DNA from: Ricordea florida
Taxonomy: Eukaryota > Cnidaria > Anthozoa > Corallimorpharia > Ricordeidae
Assembly: GCA_949710005.1 (NCBI GenBank)
Contig: OX453286.1
Location: 12,932,242-12,996,241 of the forward strand
Length of the DNA: 64,000 bases
Direction: 5' to 3'
Position 1 is the first letter of the stretch; each line of letters starts with the position of its first letter. Below are positions 21,188 to 29,194 of the stretch, piece after piece. Made by a program: the position numbers and the translations under genes. A model generated the notes under the pieces. That model saw nothing but the letters and a program-made list of their open reading frames with translations. It made no database searches and was not told the DNA's origin.

Positions 21188-21214
21188 TTTTCAATTTTCT
21201 TACCTACAGTCAGG

Positions 21215-21222
21215 TCTTTAAG
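21215..21222 (-). promoter_or_regulatory. CTTAAAGA, variant octamer before the 171-aa gene
   Basis: One-base variant, 27 nt before the ATG at 21187. The B homologue has the full TTTAAAGA at 26 nt. Confidence 0.55.
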
Positions 21223-21272
21223 CCCGTTAGGGCCCCGCGAGGCTGACTCCTTTGGTCGAGTTCCGCACTTCG
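21223..21272. other. GC-rich insert between ATPase and 171-aa gene
   Basis: A short GC-rich stretch (GGGCCCCGCGAGG and surroundings) in otherwise AT-rich spacer. The homologous spacer in B lacks it. It belongs to a set of GC-rich micro-inserts in both elements. Confidence 0.5.
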
Positions 21273-21899
21273 CTACTCTCCGTTTGGAACTTCCAAATAG
21301 CAATTGAATGGGTGTCGTAAAGATAAACAAAGCCTAGAATATTTTTCAGTTTTTAATAATTGCATAAATTTTTTACTAGTTTCAGGTTCTAAATCACCAC
21401 CATAATCTTCGAAAAACATCTTCATACCTGTTTTCGATGGGTTATGGAAAGTAACAACGCAAGCCACATTTTCACGGAATGGTTTTGCTATCGATGTTAA
21501 TTGCTGAGTGAGAACCCACATTGATAATCCATGATGTCTTCCAGAGAATGCTAAATCAATAAACTTGTTTGATCTTTTTTTCAAATCATTAGAAACAGCA
21601 CAATCATCTAAAATTATTAATGTATTTGTCCCAGAGAATAAAGTTTGACAATCAGTTAACAATTCATTAATCTCATCCGCGTTACTGGAATCGGGCGATA
21701 GTACATAGAATCTCTTATCTCCTAAGGCAAAATTATGATAGGTTTTATTTTTAGCATAAGTTGGGCATATTAAAACAATGTATTCAAAAACTTTTCGGAA
21801 TGGGCCTCGGAGTTGGTCAATTATGTACTTTGTCTTTCCACAATTTGTCGGGCCCGTTATAATGCAATGAAAAGGAATTTTATCTCTTAATTCTTCCAT
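21273..21899 (-). CDS. Genome-packaging ATPase, A32/FtsK-HerA type (208 aa)
   Basis: P-loop ATPase expected to pump genome DNA into capsids. Walker A is GPTNCGKT at residues 16-23 and Walker B is TLIILDD at about 93-99; a conserved LTQQL stretch follows at about 148-152 (sensor-like). Length fits the compact packaging ATPases of Polintons, adintoviruses and virophages. The element B copy at 50109-50747 is very similar, differing mainly in the last residues. The gene lies directly downstream of the capsid gene with a 27-bp gap. Its upstream motif is weak, so it may be co-transcribed with the capsid gene or use a degenerate site. Confidence 0.9.
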   Translation of the reverse strand: MEELRDKIPFHCIITGPTNCGKTKYIIDQLRGPFRKVFEYIVLICPTYAKNKTYHNFALGDKRFYVLSPDSSNADEINELLTDCQTLFSGTNTLIILDDCAVSNDLKKRSNKFIDLAFSGRHHGLSMWVLTQQLTSIAKPFRENVACVVTFHNPSKTGMKMFFEDYGGDLEPETSKKFMQLLKTEKYSRLCLSLRHPFNCYLEVPNGE

Positions 21900-21926
21900 C
21901 TTTTTTCCTTTGAGTCTTTCTTTTAA

Positions 21927-23168
21927 CTAATACATGATTGATCTTAAGTTTGAACTCATAACCTCCATTAATGCATCGGCTACCACAAACATGTAACAAG
22001 TCATAATACCAGACCCACTAACTTTTCTCTTCATTTCTATTTTTACACCATCCTGTGCGTTATTTAAGGCCAGACCACCACCATGAATATCATTATCTGG
22101 GTGAGTTCTCAAATCTAACCACAGAGCAAACTTTTTACTATAAAAATCCTTTTCCTTTACAGACCAAAGGGAAGAATCACTGAAACGTTTCTTTATTGAC
22201 TCCCATAGGTCTGAAGGTACCATTCCCTTAGAGTAGAAACGATTTGGTACACCATTAACATCGATATTGATTGAGGTGATACCTGGATTGAAAAAATTCT
22301 CAGAGTCTCGCGCTCCTTCACCATATGGTAATGTAAACAAACATAATATCCCAGTAATTGACCTTCTAGGTAGATTAATATGCTGGTTTATAACGCTGTC
22401 TGTAGGTCTGGATATGGTGAAAGTTTTGTGTAGAGTGACATTCTCATAAAAGAACCCCTTTCCAACCTGGTAAGCTGCTTGTGCCTCACGAGCTAAGTAT
22501 TCACTTGATATACAAGAATATTCCAACTCAAGGTTTGTGATTTTGTAAGTTGGCGTCTTTGTCTTGTCAGAATAAACAACAATATCGTTAACTGGAGCTA
22601 GTGTAATCTCAAATATTATTTGATGATCTAATGCCTTTGGGTAGAAAACTCCATGATCGTTGAGAATAGGATGGTTTAGTGGGATATGGTACTTGGTGTT
22701 GTGTACTACTGCAAGAGCTACTTCTTTTGCATCTGTGTCTACCTTATCACCCGCATTTGTCCGTAGCTTCCTCATATTTTCAGAAGAAATACCTTTTTTT
22801 AATCTATCCTCCCGTTCTTCCTCTGTTAAGAATAAGTCGTGATATGTTTGAAATAGATCGTATCTTTGAGTATCCTGTAGTGTTTCACCTCCAAAAAGAA
22901 CCTTGAGTCTGGATACAAGGTTACTACCTACATTATTCACTAGGGTGTTATCTTCATGCCCCTCAACAGTCAAGTTAAATACTAGATATACACTTCCTGG
23001 CACAATCACTAAATTTTCAGAAAGTTTAGGAATATTTATATATAGTGTTTCTCCCGGATTAGCTGATGATGGGTTTAGAGTAACTCTATGCAATGTTGAT
23101 TCCGATTTCAAACCTAGTGGCTCTCTTGGAATCCTGTTTGGGTTAATTTTTTCAGATACGTTTGTCAT
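21927..23168 (-). CDS. Major capsid protein candidate, double jelly-roll (413 aa)
   Basis: Beta-rich 413-aa protein with no membrane segment, by far the best conserved structural gene between A and B (414 aa, 48834-50078). Landmarks are SANPGETLYINIPKLSEN, LVSRLKVLFGGETLQDTQRY and FALWLDLRTHPDNDIHGGG. I recognise this type from cnidarian Polinton/adintovirus-like loci. The double jelly-roll assignment rests on size, predicted beta content, position next to the packaging ATPase and family resemblance, not on a structure search. TTTAAAGA lies 26 nt upstream and overlaps the start codon of the divergent integrase gene, so the two genes share a 33-bp intergenic region. Confidence 0.8.
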   Translation of the reverse strand: MTNVSEKINPNRIPREPLGLKSESTLHRVTLNPSSANPGETLYINIPKLSENLVIVPGSVYLVFNLTVEGHEDNTLVNNVGSNLVSRLKVLFGGETLQDTQRYDLFQTYHDLFLTEEEREDRLKKGISSENMRKLRTNAGDKVDTDAKEVALAVVHNTKYHIPLNHPILNDHGVFYPKALDHQIIFEITLAPVNDIVVYSDKTKTPTYKITNLELEYSCISSEYLAREAQAAYQVGKGFFYENVTLHKTFTISRPTDSVINQHINLPRRSITGILCLFTLPYGEGARDSENFFNPGITSINIDVNGVPNRFYSKGMVPSDLWESIKKRFSDSSLWSVKEKDFYSKKFALWLDLRTHPDNDIHGGGLALNNAQDGVKIEMKRKVSGSGIMTCYMFVVADALMEVMSSNLRSIMY

Positions 23169-23194
23169 ATTTATTTTAAGGAGTGGGTGAGTAA

Positions 23195-23202
23195 TCTTTA
23201 AA
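23195..23202 (-). promoter_or_regulatory. TTTAAAGA octamer before the capsid gene
   Basis: TTTAAAGA on the minus strand, 26 nt before the capsid ATG. Its last base coincides with the first base of the integrase ATG on the plus strand; element B has the same geometry at 48799-48806. Confidence 0.7.
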
Positions 23203-24221
23203 TGAGTAACGAAAACATATCCCGAAGGTTGTCGAAAATATATTATTCAACTGATGGATATTGGAAAGGATATTCTGCGATTAATAAATTAGCTGAAAAA
23301 GTGAAAGTAAGTGAATATGAGGCTAAAAAATGGCTTGAAAAACAGGCAATATGGCAAATATATCTACCAGCTCCAAATTATATTCCTAGACCGCACTGGA
23401 CCGTGGATAAACCTAATCAGATTCACCAAGCGGATTTATTATTTTTACCGCATGATAGAGTTGGAAGAAAAACATATAAATACGCATTAGTTGTGGTTGA
23501 TGTTGCCTCTAGATATAAAGATGCTGAACCATTAACCTCAAAAGAAAGCCGAGAAATTTCAAATGCTTTTGAAAAAATATATTCCAGGAAAATGAAATAC
23601 CCAAAAACATTAATTGTTGATCCTGGAAGAGAATTTATGGGTGAGGTTACAAAACTTATGAATTATCATAATGTAAACATTCAAAGAAGTGAAGCCGGTA
23701 ATCATAGAGCTCAAGCGTTTGTGGAAAGAGCAAATAGAATATTAGGTGAAAGATTATTTAGTCATCAATATGCACAAGAAATGATTACCGACCGAAAGGG
23801 AGGACATAATGAAAGATCAAGAGTATGGGTGAAACGATTACCGCATATTTTGAAAACTTTGAATAATACACCAACTAGAATAACTGGTAAAGAACCTGAT
23901 GAGGCTATAAAACAGAAAGAAGTTGATATTGAGCCTAAAAATTATCAACGAGTTGTTGGCCTTGATGAGGTTAGATTACCATCTTATGCTAAAGTTAGAT
24001 ATCTATTATCTCCTGGGGAACTTGAGGGTGGTGAAAAAAGGCGGGCTACAGATCCTATTTGGAGTATTAAAGTTTTTGATATTTCTAGAAGTGCGATTTC
24101 GCCTAATCAGCCGGTTTTATATTATTTGCTAGATGGCCCAAGACGAGGCTTTGTAAGAGAAGAATTACAGGTTATTCCTTATAATACTGAGTTGCCTCCT
24201 AATTCTGTTTTAGAAAGATGA
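23202..24221 (+). CDS. Retrovirus-type DDE integrase (339 aa)
   Basis: Inserts linear element DNA into the host genome. The catalytic triad is D78 (HQAD), D140 (VDPGREF) and E175 (FVERAN), with the last pair separated by 34 residues as in rve-fold integrases. The N-terminal ~70 residues are helical and HTH-like (AEKVKVSEYEAKKWLEKQ). The C-terminal ~110 residues hold a beta-rich DNA- or chromatin-binding region with LLSPGELEGGEKRRATDPIW. It is divergent from the capsid gene and ends 23 bp inside the PolB gene on the other strand. No plus-strand octamer precedes it, so it is probably expressed differently from capsid genes. It appears intact and is consistent with the 5-bp target duplication. 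Confidence 0.93.
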   Translation: MSNENISRRLSKIYYSTDGYWKGYSAINKLAEKVKVSEYEAKKWLEKQAIWQIYLPAPNYIPRPHWTVDKPNQIHQADLLFLPHDRVGRKTYKYALVVVDVASRYKDAEPLTSKESREISNAFEKIYSRKMKYPKTLIVDPGREFMGEVTKLMNYHNVNIQRSEAGNHRAQAFVERANRILGERLFSHQYAQEMITDRKGGHNERSRVWVKRLPHILKTLNNTPTRITGKEPDEAIKQKEVDIEPKNYQRVVGLDEVRLPSYAKVRYLLSPGELEGGEKRRATDPIWSIKVFDISRSAISPNQPVLYYLLDGPRRGFVREELQVIPYNTELPPNSVLER

Positions 24222-27200
24222 TATTCATATTATCATCTAATTCTGTTTTGGAAATATAATGCCCATATGGAAGAGTATTTATCCCATCTTCTAAAATATC
24301 CCTTTTATCATCATCTGCAGATAATGCTTTTTTATTAACAGTTTTTGTGTAAATATTATGTAGATCTGATCCAATTAAATTTTGTAATCTCATTTGAGTT
24401 TTTCCAGTGTCTAAACAATCTTTAAAGTCATTATGTTTTATGTTATTCTTAACAACTGATTTCCTTGTTCCTTTATTCTTTTTTATCTCCTTACCATTAT
24501 CCATTTTTAAACTATATTGTTTAGCTCCTAGGCCTACAAACTCTGTAGGTATCATTCCACCAAACTCATCTTTGAACATTCCAATTACTTTTTTGTTTAC
24601 ACCAGTCTCGATTCTAGATGGGTGGTCTTTAGGGTAATTACTTGTGTCAAACTTTTCTCTAACATCTGAACTTATATCTTTGTAGAAATCTGGAGTTTCT
24701 ATTTCATATACAAGACTGTCAGTATCAGTCATAAGTAATTTAGCCTTATCTCCATATTTCTTTTTAATATAATTATAATGAAAATCATACATTATTTGTT
24801 TACTTCGATCTAGAATGCAAAACCCCACATAAATTGGTTTATTAAAATTTATTTTTATTTTCTTCATATTTACAGCAACTAGATCTTCAGAAAAGATAGT
24901 AAAATAATCAAAGTTTGGTTTTTTTATTAATTTTTCAGCTGCTTTTTTATTATTAACTAATCTAACATCTATCCTTTTTCTCATATTTTCCATTGTTTTA
25001 CCAAATACAGAATTATTCATTAACTTGAAGAAATCTTTTTCAAAATCATTCTTTGCTTTAGATCTTAGTTTAGTATTCAAATCAATGTATGGCTTTAACC
25101 ACGCAGACTCATTGAATTTAATTCCTTTATGAATTTTTGTTATTTCTAATCCCATACTTTCATAAAATTTTAAAGTCTCATGATAAACAACATACCTTTT
25201 CTTATCAAATAGGTTTGGTATTAATTTCTTAACTTTATTAACAGTAAGTTTATCTGGGGCTAAAGGATAATCTTTATGTAAATCATGAAGATGTTTTGGA
25301 TATTTCAAATCGACCATAACTATGCAGGGTATATCTCTCCAATTTTTAAGCTCCTCTTTAGTCATCCATTTAAATCCATGAGTAGGTAAATTTCCGCTCA
25401 TTCCTCCCCCATATAAATTATTTGCATCAAGATATGCAATATAACTTTTCTTTAGATTTTCTTCAAAGTCTACCATATATTTATTATTAGCTTTAGCATA
25501 TCTTTTTGATATTTGAGCTACACCGCCTCTAATACCTCTTTCAATCATAAGTAACATATTAACATCAGTAAACATCTCCAATTTAACTTTGGTTAATTTT
25601 AACATTGCATCCCAAGATAGCCCCGGCGATGTAAAATAGTGAGCTGGATCTAAACCATAATTATTTTGACAAACATCTCTAAAGTTCTCAAATACATCTG
25701 CTAAAAGTAAAACATCCGTCTTGAGATATAAATCATGATATTCCCGCATTGATTTCATATCAAAAGCCTCAAATATTTTTTCAGCGTGTTGGTAATCATC
25801 ATCACTTATATCTTCATCATTTAATTTTGAATGAAATGCCTTCTTTGATGGCAGTTTTGTTTCATTTAGTTTATTAATGCCAGTAAAATCATCATAATTA
25901 AACACTCCTTTTCTCATCACTAAATATGTTTTATCGTCAAATTCCTTTTTTGTTTCGGTTAGTTTATCATCTTTTGGAGAAAGGCATCTTTTTTCAGCTA
26001 ACATGCAATTCTCACATTTTCCACATCTACCAATACTTTTATGCTCAATATCTTTTCCATCTTCAATGTATCTTTTCATACAATCTGACGGTTTACATGT
26101 CTTACACTTTCCACATTTGGTGAGATTATCAACTAAACCGCTAAGCCCGCTCAACATAAATTTATAAGAATCAATGAATCTTATCATTCTATTAATGGGT
26201 TTACCCTCATCATCATGACCAATTAAAATTTTCTTTGAGAAACTAATATACTTTTCATTAGTATTAGCTATGCAGTTTATTTCACCTTTTATTTTAGCAA
26301 GATTCTTAATAAATAAATGAGAATCATATCCAGACATATTATGTGCTATTACTGGAATGAAATTAGGAATCACATATCCTAGATTACACTTATTATGAGC
26401 GGCCCCTCTATATTTTCCTGTAAGATGGCAATGATCTATTACTTTTTTATAATCTCTATTATTAGTTTCTGTAAATTTTTCATCGCATATATGACAATGA
26501 GTTGCATTTTCATATTCTTTTTTAATTGTTTCTGGCATGATATTCTTATTATAGAATCTAAATTTTTCCTTTCTTTCTTCTATTATTTTATAAATTTTTC
26601 TAAAATCTCTTTCTAAATATTCTACAAATATCTGCGCAACATCTTCATCATCTGATTTTGCTGTATATTGCACAATTTGATTAAAATCGGTGGGTAATAT
26701 ACTATCATCAAAACACTTTATATAATAACAGAATCCAGATGCTTTATGCATTTGATATTTTTTAGTAAAACTTTTAATTTCATTTGGAGAACATGTATAT
26801 ATCGGCATTAAATGACTCTCAAAGTCTACATAAATAACAAATGGCGCCCTCATTTTATTTTTATAATTTTTGAATTGAATAAATTTTGGACTTCCATCTT
26901 TATTCTTTACCATATTGATTATAACTTCTCCATTTGAATCGCAGTATATTTTATGTTCATCTAAATATTCTTTTTTATAGAATGAGTTGAAACATCTAAG
27001 GCAAAAATATTTTTTGTTTTTATTTTTATCAATTTCAGAGGATAAAAGCCTACTAATATCGGTTACCAAACAGAAATGGCTTTCTTCACCATTAGATATT
27101 AAAATTAATGTTATAATTTTACAGTCGCATATCTTACATTCTTCTTTGTTACAATCACATTTTTTACAACCACATTTCTCGCATTCTTGTTTTATACATT

Positions 27201-27954
27201 CTTCTTTCTTACAATCTTGTTTGATACATTCTTTTTTCCTACATCCACAATTATTACATTCTTCTTTTTTCTTACAATCACATTTATCGCTTATTCTTAG
27301 AGGATATATTTTATTATCTTCATATCCCAACACATTAATAACATATGGATTTTGTTTTTCAAACCTATCAATTTGTTTTAATGGAGTAGGAAAGTCTATT
27401 CCTTTCCAATTTAACTTTTTAGAATTTTCCCTCAATTCATCATTTACTCTCTCTCTATGATTTTTTCTAGGAAACGCTCCTTCTGTTATTGAATACTTAA
27501 TACATTTCTTATCTTTAAAATTCTTAGGGTTAATAATAGCTTTTTTTGATTCTAATCTTGCGGATAATGGAAAATATGAACTTCCAGAAATAGCTTCGTA
27601 GGGAACTAAGTTGATATCAAAACTTACTACAGAATCGAATTCAAAAACACCTGAAGGGTTATTATTTATAAATTTTTTAATCTCATTAAGTATTTTTTTA
27701 ATCATTTCATCATATAATTCTGATAAATTAGTTGCTTCAGTAATTATTTTTGGTGAAGAATGAAAGAATTTTTCAGTTTCTTCTTCAATTTCTTTTTTAA
27801 GTAGAGACTTTTTAAAAAACTTACATGTTAATATAAATTTACCTTTTATTGGTTTCTTTTCCTCATTAATTCGATCTATAACTTTTTGTTTTATTTTTTT
27901 CATAAATTCTTCAGGTTCATATCCTTTCTTTCCATATATCCTGTAAGTTTTCAA
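24199..27954 (-). CDS. polB: Family B DNA polymerase, protein-primed type (1251-codon main frame)
   Basis: Replicates the linear genome. Exonuclease motifs: YVDFES (about residue 371), HNMSGYDSH (about 540) and YHDLYLKTD (about 740). Between the first two lies an Endonuclease VII-like zinc insertion (CHICDEKF, DHCHLTGKYRGAAHNKC). Polymerase motif A is DANNLYG (about 840), motif B KLMNNSVFGKTMEN (about 980) and motif C TDTDS (about 1075). A CxxC-rich knuckle is near residues 610-660. Residues about 223-278 are a cysteine/lysine expansion absent from element B. The frame has no ATG at its start (the first codon used here is TTG) and is preceded by the proline-rich frame, which in B is fused to it, so expression probably needs a -1 shift at 27969-27975 or the gene is broken. 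Confidence 0.92.
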   Translation of the reverse strand: MKTYRIYGKKGYEPEEFMKKIKQKVIDRINEEKKPIKGKFILTCKFFKKSLLKKEIEEETEKFFHSSPKIITEATNLSELYDEMIKKILNEIKKFINNNPSGVFEFDSVVSFDINLVPYEAISGSSYFPLSARLESKKAIINPKNFKDKKCIKYSITEGAFPRKNHRERVNDELRENSKKLNWKGIDFPTPLKQIDRFEKQNPYVINVLGYEDNKIYPLRISDKCDCKKKEECNNCGCRKKECIKQDCKKEECIKQECEKCGCKKCDCNKEECKICDCKIITLILISNGEESHFCLVTDISRLLSSEIDKNKNKKYFCLRCFNSFYKKEYLDEHKIYCDSNGEVIINMVKNKDGSPKFIQFKNYKNKMRAPFVIYVDFESHLMPIYTCSPNEIKSFTKKYQMHKASGFCYYIKCFDDSILPTDFNQIVQYTAKSDDEDVAQIFVEYLERDFRKIYKIIEERKEKFRFYNKNIMPETIKKEYENATHCHICDEKFTETNNRDYKKVIDHCHLTGKYRGAAHNKCNLGYVIPNFIPVIAHNMSGYDSHLFIKNLAKIKGEINCIANTNEKYISFSKKILIGHDDEGKPINRMIRFIDSYKFMLSGLSGLVDNLTKCGKCKTCKPSDCMKRYIEDGKDIEHKSIGRCGKCENCMLAEKRCLSPKDDKLTETKKEFDDKTYLVMRKGVFNYDDFTGINKLNETKLPSKKAFHSKLNDEDISDDDYQHAEKIFEAFDMKSMREYHDLYLKTDVLLLADVFENFRDVCQNNYGLDPAHYFTSPGLSWDAMLKLTKVKLEMFTDVNMLLMIERGIRGGVAQISKRYAKANNKYMVDFEENLKKSYIAYLDANNLYGGGMSGNLPTHGFKWMTKEELKNWRDIPCIVMVDLKYPKHLHDLHKDYPLAPDKLTVNKVKKLIPNLFDKKRYVVYHETLKFYESMGLEITKIHKGIKFNESAWLKPYIDLNTKLRSKAKNDFEKDFFKLMNNSVFGKTMENMRKRIDVRLVNNKKAAEKLIKKPNFDYFTIFSEDLVAVNMKKIKINFNKPIYVGFCILDRSKQIMYDFHYNYIKKKYGDKAKLLMTDTDSLVYEIETPDFYKDISSDVREKFDTSNYPKDHPSRIETGVNKKVIGMFKDEFGGMIPTEFVGLGAKQYSLKMDNGKEIKKNKGTRKSVVKNNIKHNDFKDCLDTGKTQMRLQNLIGSDLHNIYTKTVNKKALSADDDKRDILEDGINTLPYGHYISKTELDDNMNIIFLKQN

Positions 27955-27962
27955 ATATCCTT

Positions 27963-28874
27963 CTAATGCTTTTTTTGTTCATTAATTGTTAACTCTTCCT
28001 CATTTTCTTTTTCATCTTCGGATATTTTTACATTTCTTTTTGTTTTTGGCCTATCCCCCTCCTCCTCATAATCTCTAACATTTTCTGTAGTATTCACCAA
28101 AGATTGTGGTTTATAGTTTTTCTTTTTTCTTGGCGGCGGAATGGGGCTTTCATATTGTGTTTTATTATTTATAAGATTTTTAAGACCGTCTCCTGTAGAT
28201 TTAACTTTATCAACCACTTTCGATATTTGTTTTTTTATCCAATTAAAAGTTTTGTCTTTTGTTTTTGTTTCCTTAATTTTTTTAATTAAACTCTTTGCTT
28301 CATTCATAAAACTAGATAAAATATTTTTTCTTGGAGCAGGTATGATGTCTTGAGTTTGAGTTTTATTTTTTTTCATAGCTGTTATGGCTGCTTGTTTTGG
28401 CGGAGGGGGGCGAGGGGGTTTAATTTTTATTGTTGGAGGCGGAGAACCTGGAGGTGTTTTTACCCAAGATCGATCTGGCCGATCTGGCGGGGGTATTTCT
28501 GTGTTAAATTTATTTGGTGGGTCTGGCGGGGGTATTTCTGTGTTAAATTTATTTGGTGGGTCTGGCGGGGGCGTTTCTGTGTTAAATCTTTGTGGTTGGT
28601 TTTTGGTTTCTCTCATAATTTGCGTTTGTGTAACAGGGGTAATTGGAAGAGGCGGCCGCGGTTGGTTTTTTCTTCTCTTTGGCGTATTATCTATCGCTGC
28701 AAAAATTTCTCGTTTATTATCAACGATTTGTTGTATATTATTAATTATTTCAGGTATATTTCTCAATTCATTAATTTTACTTTCTTTAATAGTTATTTTA
28801 GATCTATCTTGAACTCCATACCATGAAAGTAGAGAGCTTAATTGTTTTGTATTCAATTTATTTAATTGATCCAT
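27963..28874 (-). CDS. Proline-rich N-terminal part of the polymerase, starting in the TIR (303 aa)
   Basis: Corresponds to residues 1 to about 285 of the fused polymerase of element B. Residues 1-70 are helical and SAP-like (LLSWYGVQDRSKITIKES). About 75-160 is proline-rich with a 13-aa tandem repeat (core FNTEIPPPDPPNK, three units, 39-bp period). About 185-240 is a conserved basic region (SFMNEAKSLIKKIKETKTKD). About 245-303 is charged. The start codon lies in the TIR. The frame ends at TAG 27963-27965, nine bases before the first polymerase codon listed. The region is a candidate terminal protein or DNA-end-binding domain for protein-primed replication; that is inference. Confidence 0.8.
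   Translation of the reverse strand: MDQLNKLNTKQLSSLLSWYGVQDRSKITIKESKINELRNIPEIINNIQQIVDNKREIFAAIDNTPKRRKNQPRPPLPITPVTQTQIMRETKNQPQRFNTETPPPDPPNKFNTEIPPPDPPNKFNTEIPPPDRPDRSWVKTPPGSPPPTIKIKPPRPPPPKQAAITAMKKNKTQTQDIIPAPRKNILSSFMNEAKSLIKKIKETKTKDKTFNWIKKQISKVVDKVKSTGDGLKNLINNKTQYESPIPPPRKKKNYKPQSLVNTTENVRDYEEEGDRPKTKRNVKISEDEKENEEELTINEQKKH
27969..27975 (-). promoter_or_regulatory. A-AAA-AAG slippery heptamer at the polymerase split
   Basis: Read in the upstream frame the bases are A AAA AAG, the X-XXY-YYZ pattern of -1 frameshift sites, two codons before the stop. A -1 shift would enter the polymerase frame. The same bases are also a poly-A run where a one-base indel would have the same effect. 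Element B has no break here. Confidence 0.5.
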
Positions 28875-29189
28875 TTGTTATTTTTAACTTTAATTCTTCT
28901 TTTTAAATCATTTTTTTATTTTTTAATATCAACAAATTAAGCTCTTTTAATAAGGCTTCGTATAGTCATGACAAAATTCTCCTTCGCCAGTTTATCCTAT
29001 AAATATTGCTGTATAAATCTGGTTCAATTTTAAGACTAGTTTAAAACTTAATCAGAAACTTAATCAGAAAATTACCTAGACAAACTCCTGGTTAAATTTT
29101 AAGACTAGTTTAAAATTTAACCAGAAACTTAATCAGAAAATTACCTAGACAAACTCCTGTGTCCCAGAGCCGTAGTTATCTCCCTCTCT
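28855..29189 (-). repeat. Element A terminal inverted repeat, right
   Basis: Reverse complement of the left TIR with no mismatch found over 335 bp, including both 69-bp internal units. It ends CTCCCTCTCT at 29189 and contains the start codon of the proline-rich frame. Confidence 0.95.
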
Positions 29190-29194
29190 GCTTC
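29190..29194. repeat. Target site duplication of element A, right (GCTTC)
   Basis: Direct copy of 14031-14035. The sequence after it continues the broken Mutator-like frame for two codons and then a stop. Confidence 0.9.

Larger units (their letters stand above)
14036..29189 (-). mobile_element. Element A: complete Polinton/adintovirus-like integrated dsDNA virus
   Basis: 15154 bp bounded by identical 335-bp TIRs (5'-AG start) and a 5-bp target duplication. It encodes a protein-primed-type family B DNA polymerase, a retroviral-type integrase, an A32-type packaging ATPase, a probable double-jelly-roll capsid protein and nine further genes. Gene order, read from the polymerase end: TIR, proline-rich protein, PolB, integrase (opposite strand), capsid, ATPase, eight structural or membrane candidates, zinc-repeat protein (opposite strand), TIR. 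PolB plus DDE integrase plus capsid and ATPase define Polintons/Mavericks and adintoviruses. Identical TIRs and open frames indicate a young insertion. The only clear lesion is the split before PolB. No adenain-type protease was seen. Confidence 0.93.

Noticed and set aside
23202-24221. LTR retrotransposon or retrovirus as source of the integrase
   Set aside because: No reverse transcriptase, gag, LTR or primer-binding site is near; the gene sits inside TIR-bounded elements with PolB and capsid genes.
27954-27954. TTG at 27954 as a true polymerase start
   Set aside because: The same residues lie well inside the fused protein of element B and no octamer or initiation context is present; a frameshift or decay explains the split better.
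28350-28826. Long plus-strand frames opposite the proline-rich gene
   Set aside because: Caused by the 39-bp in-phase repeats; not conserved in element B.
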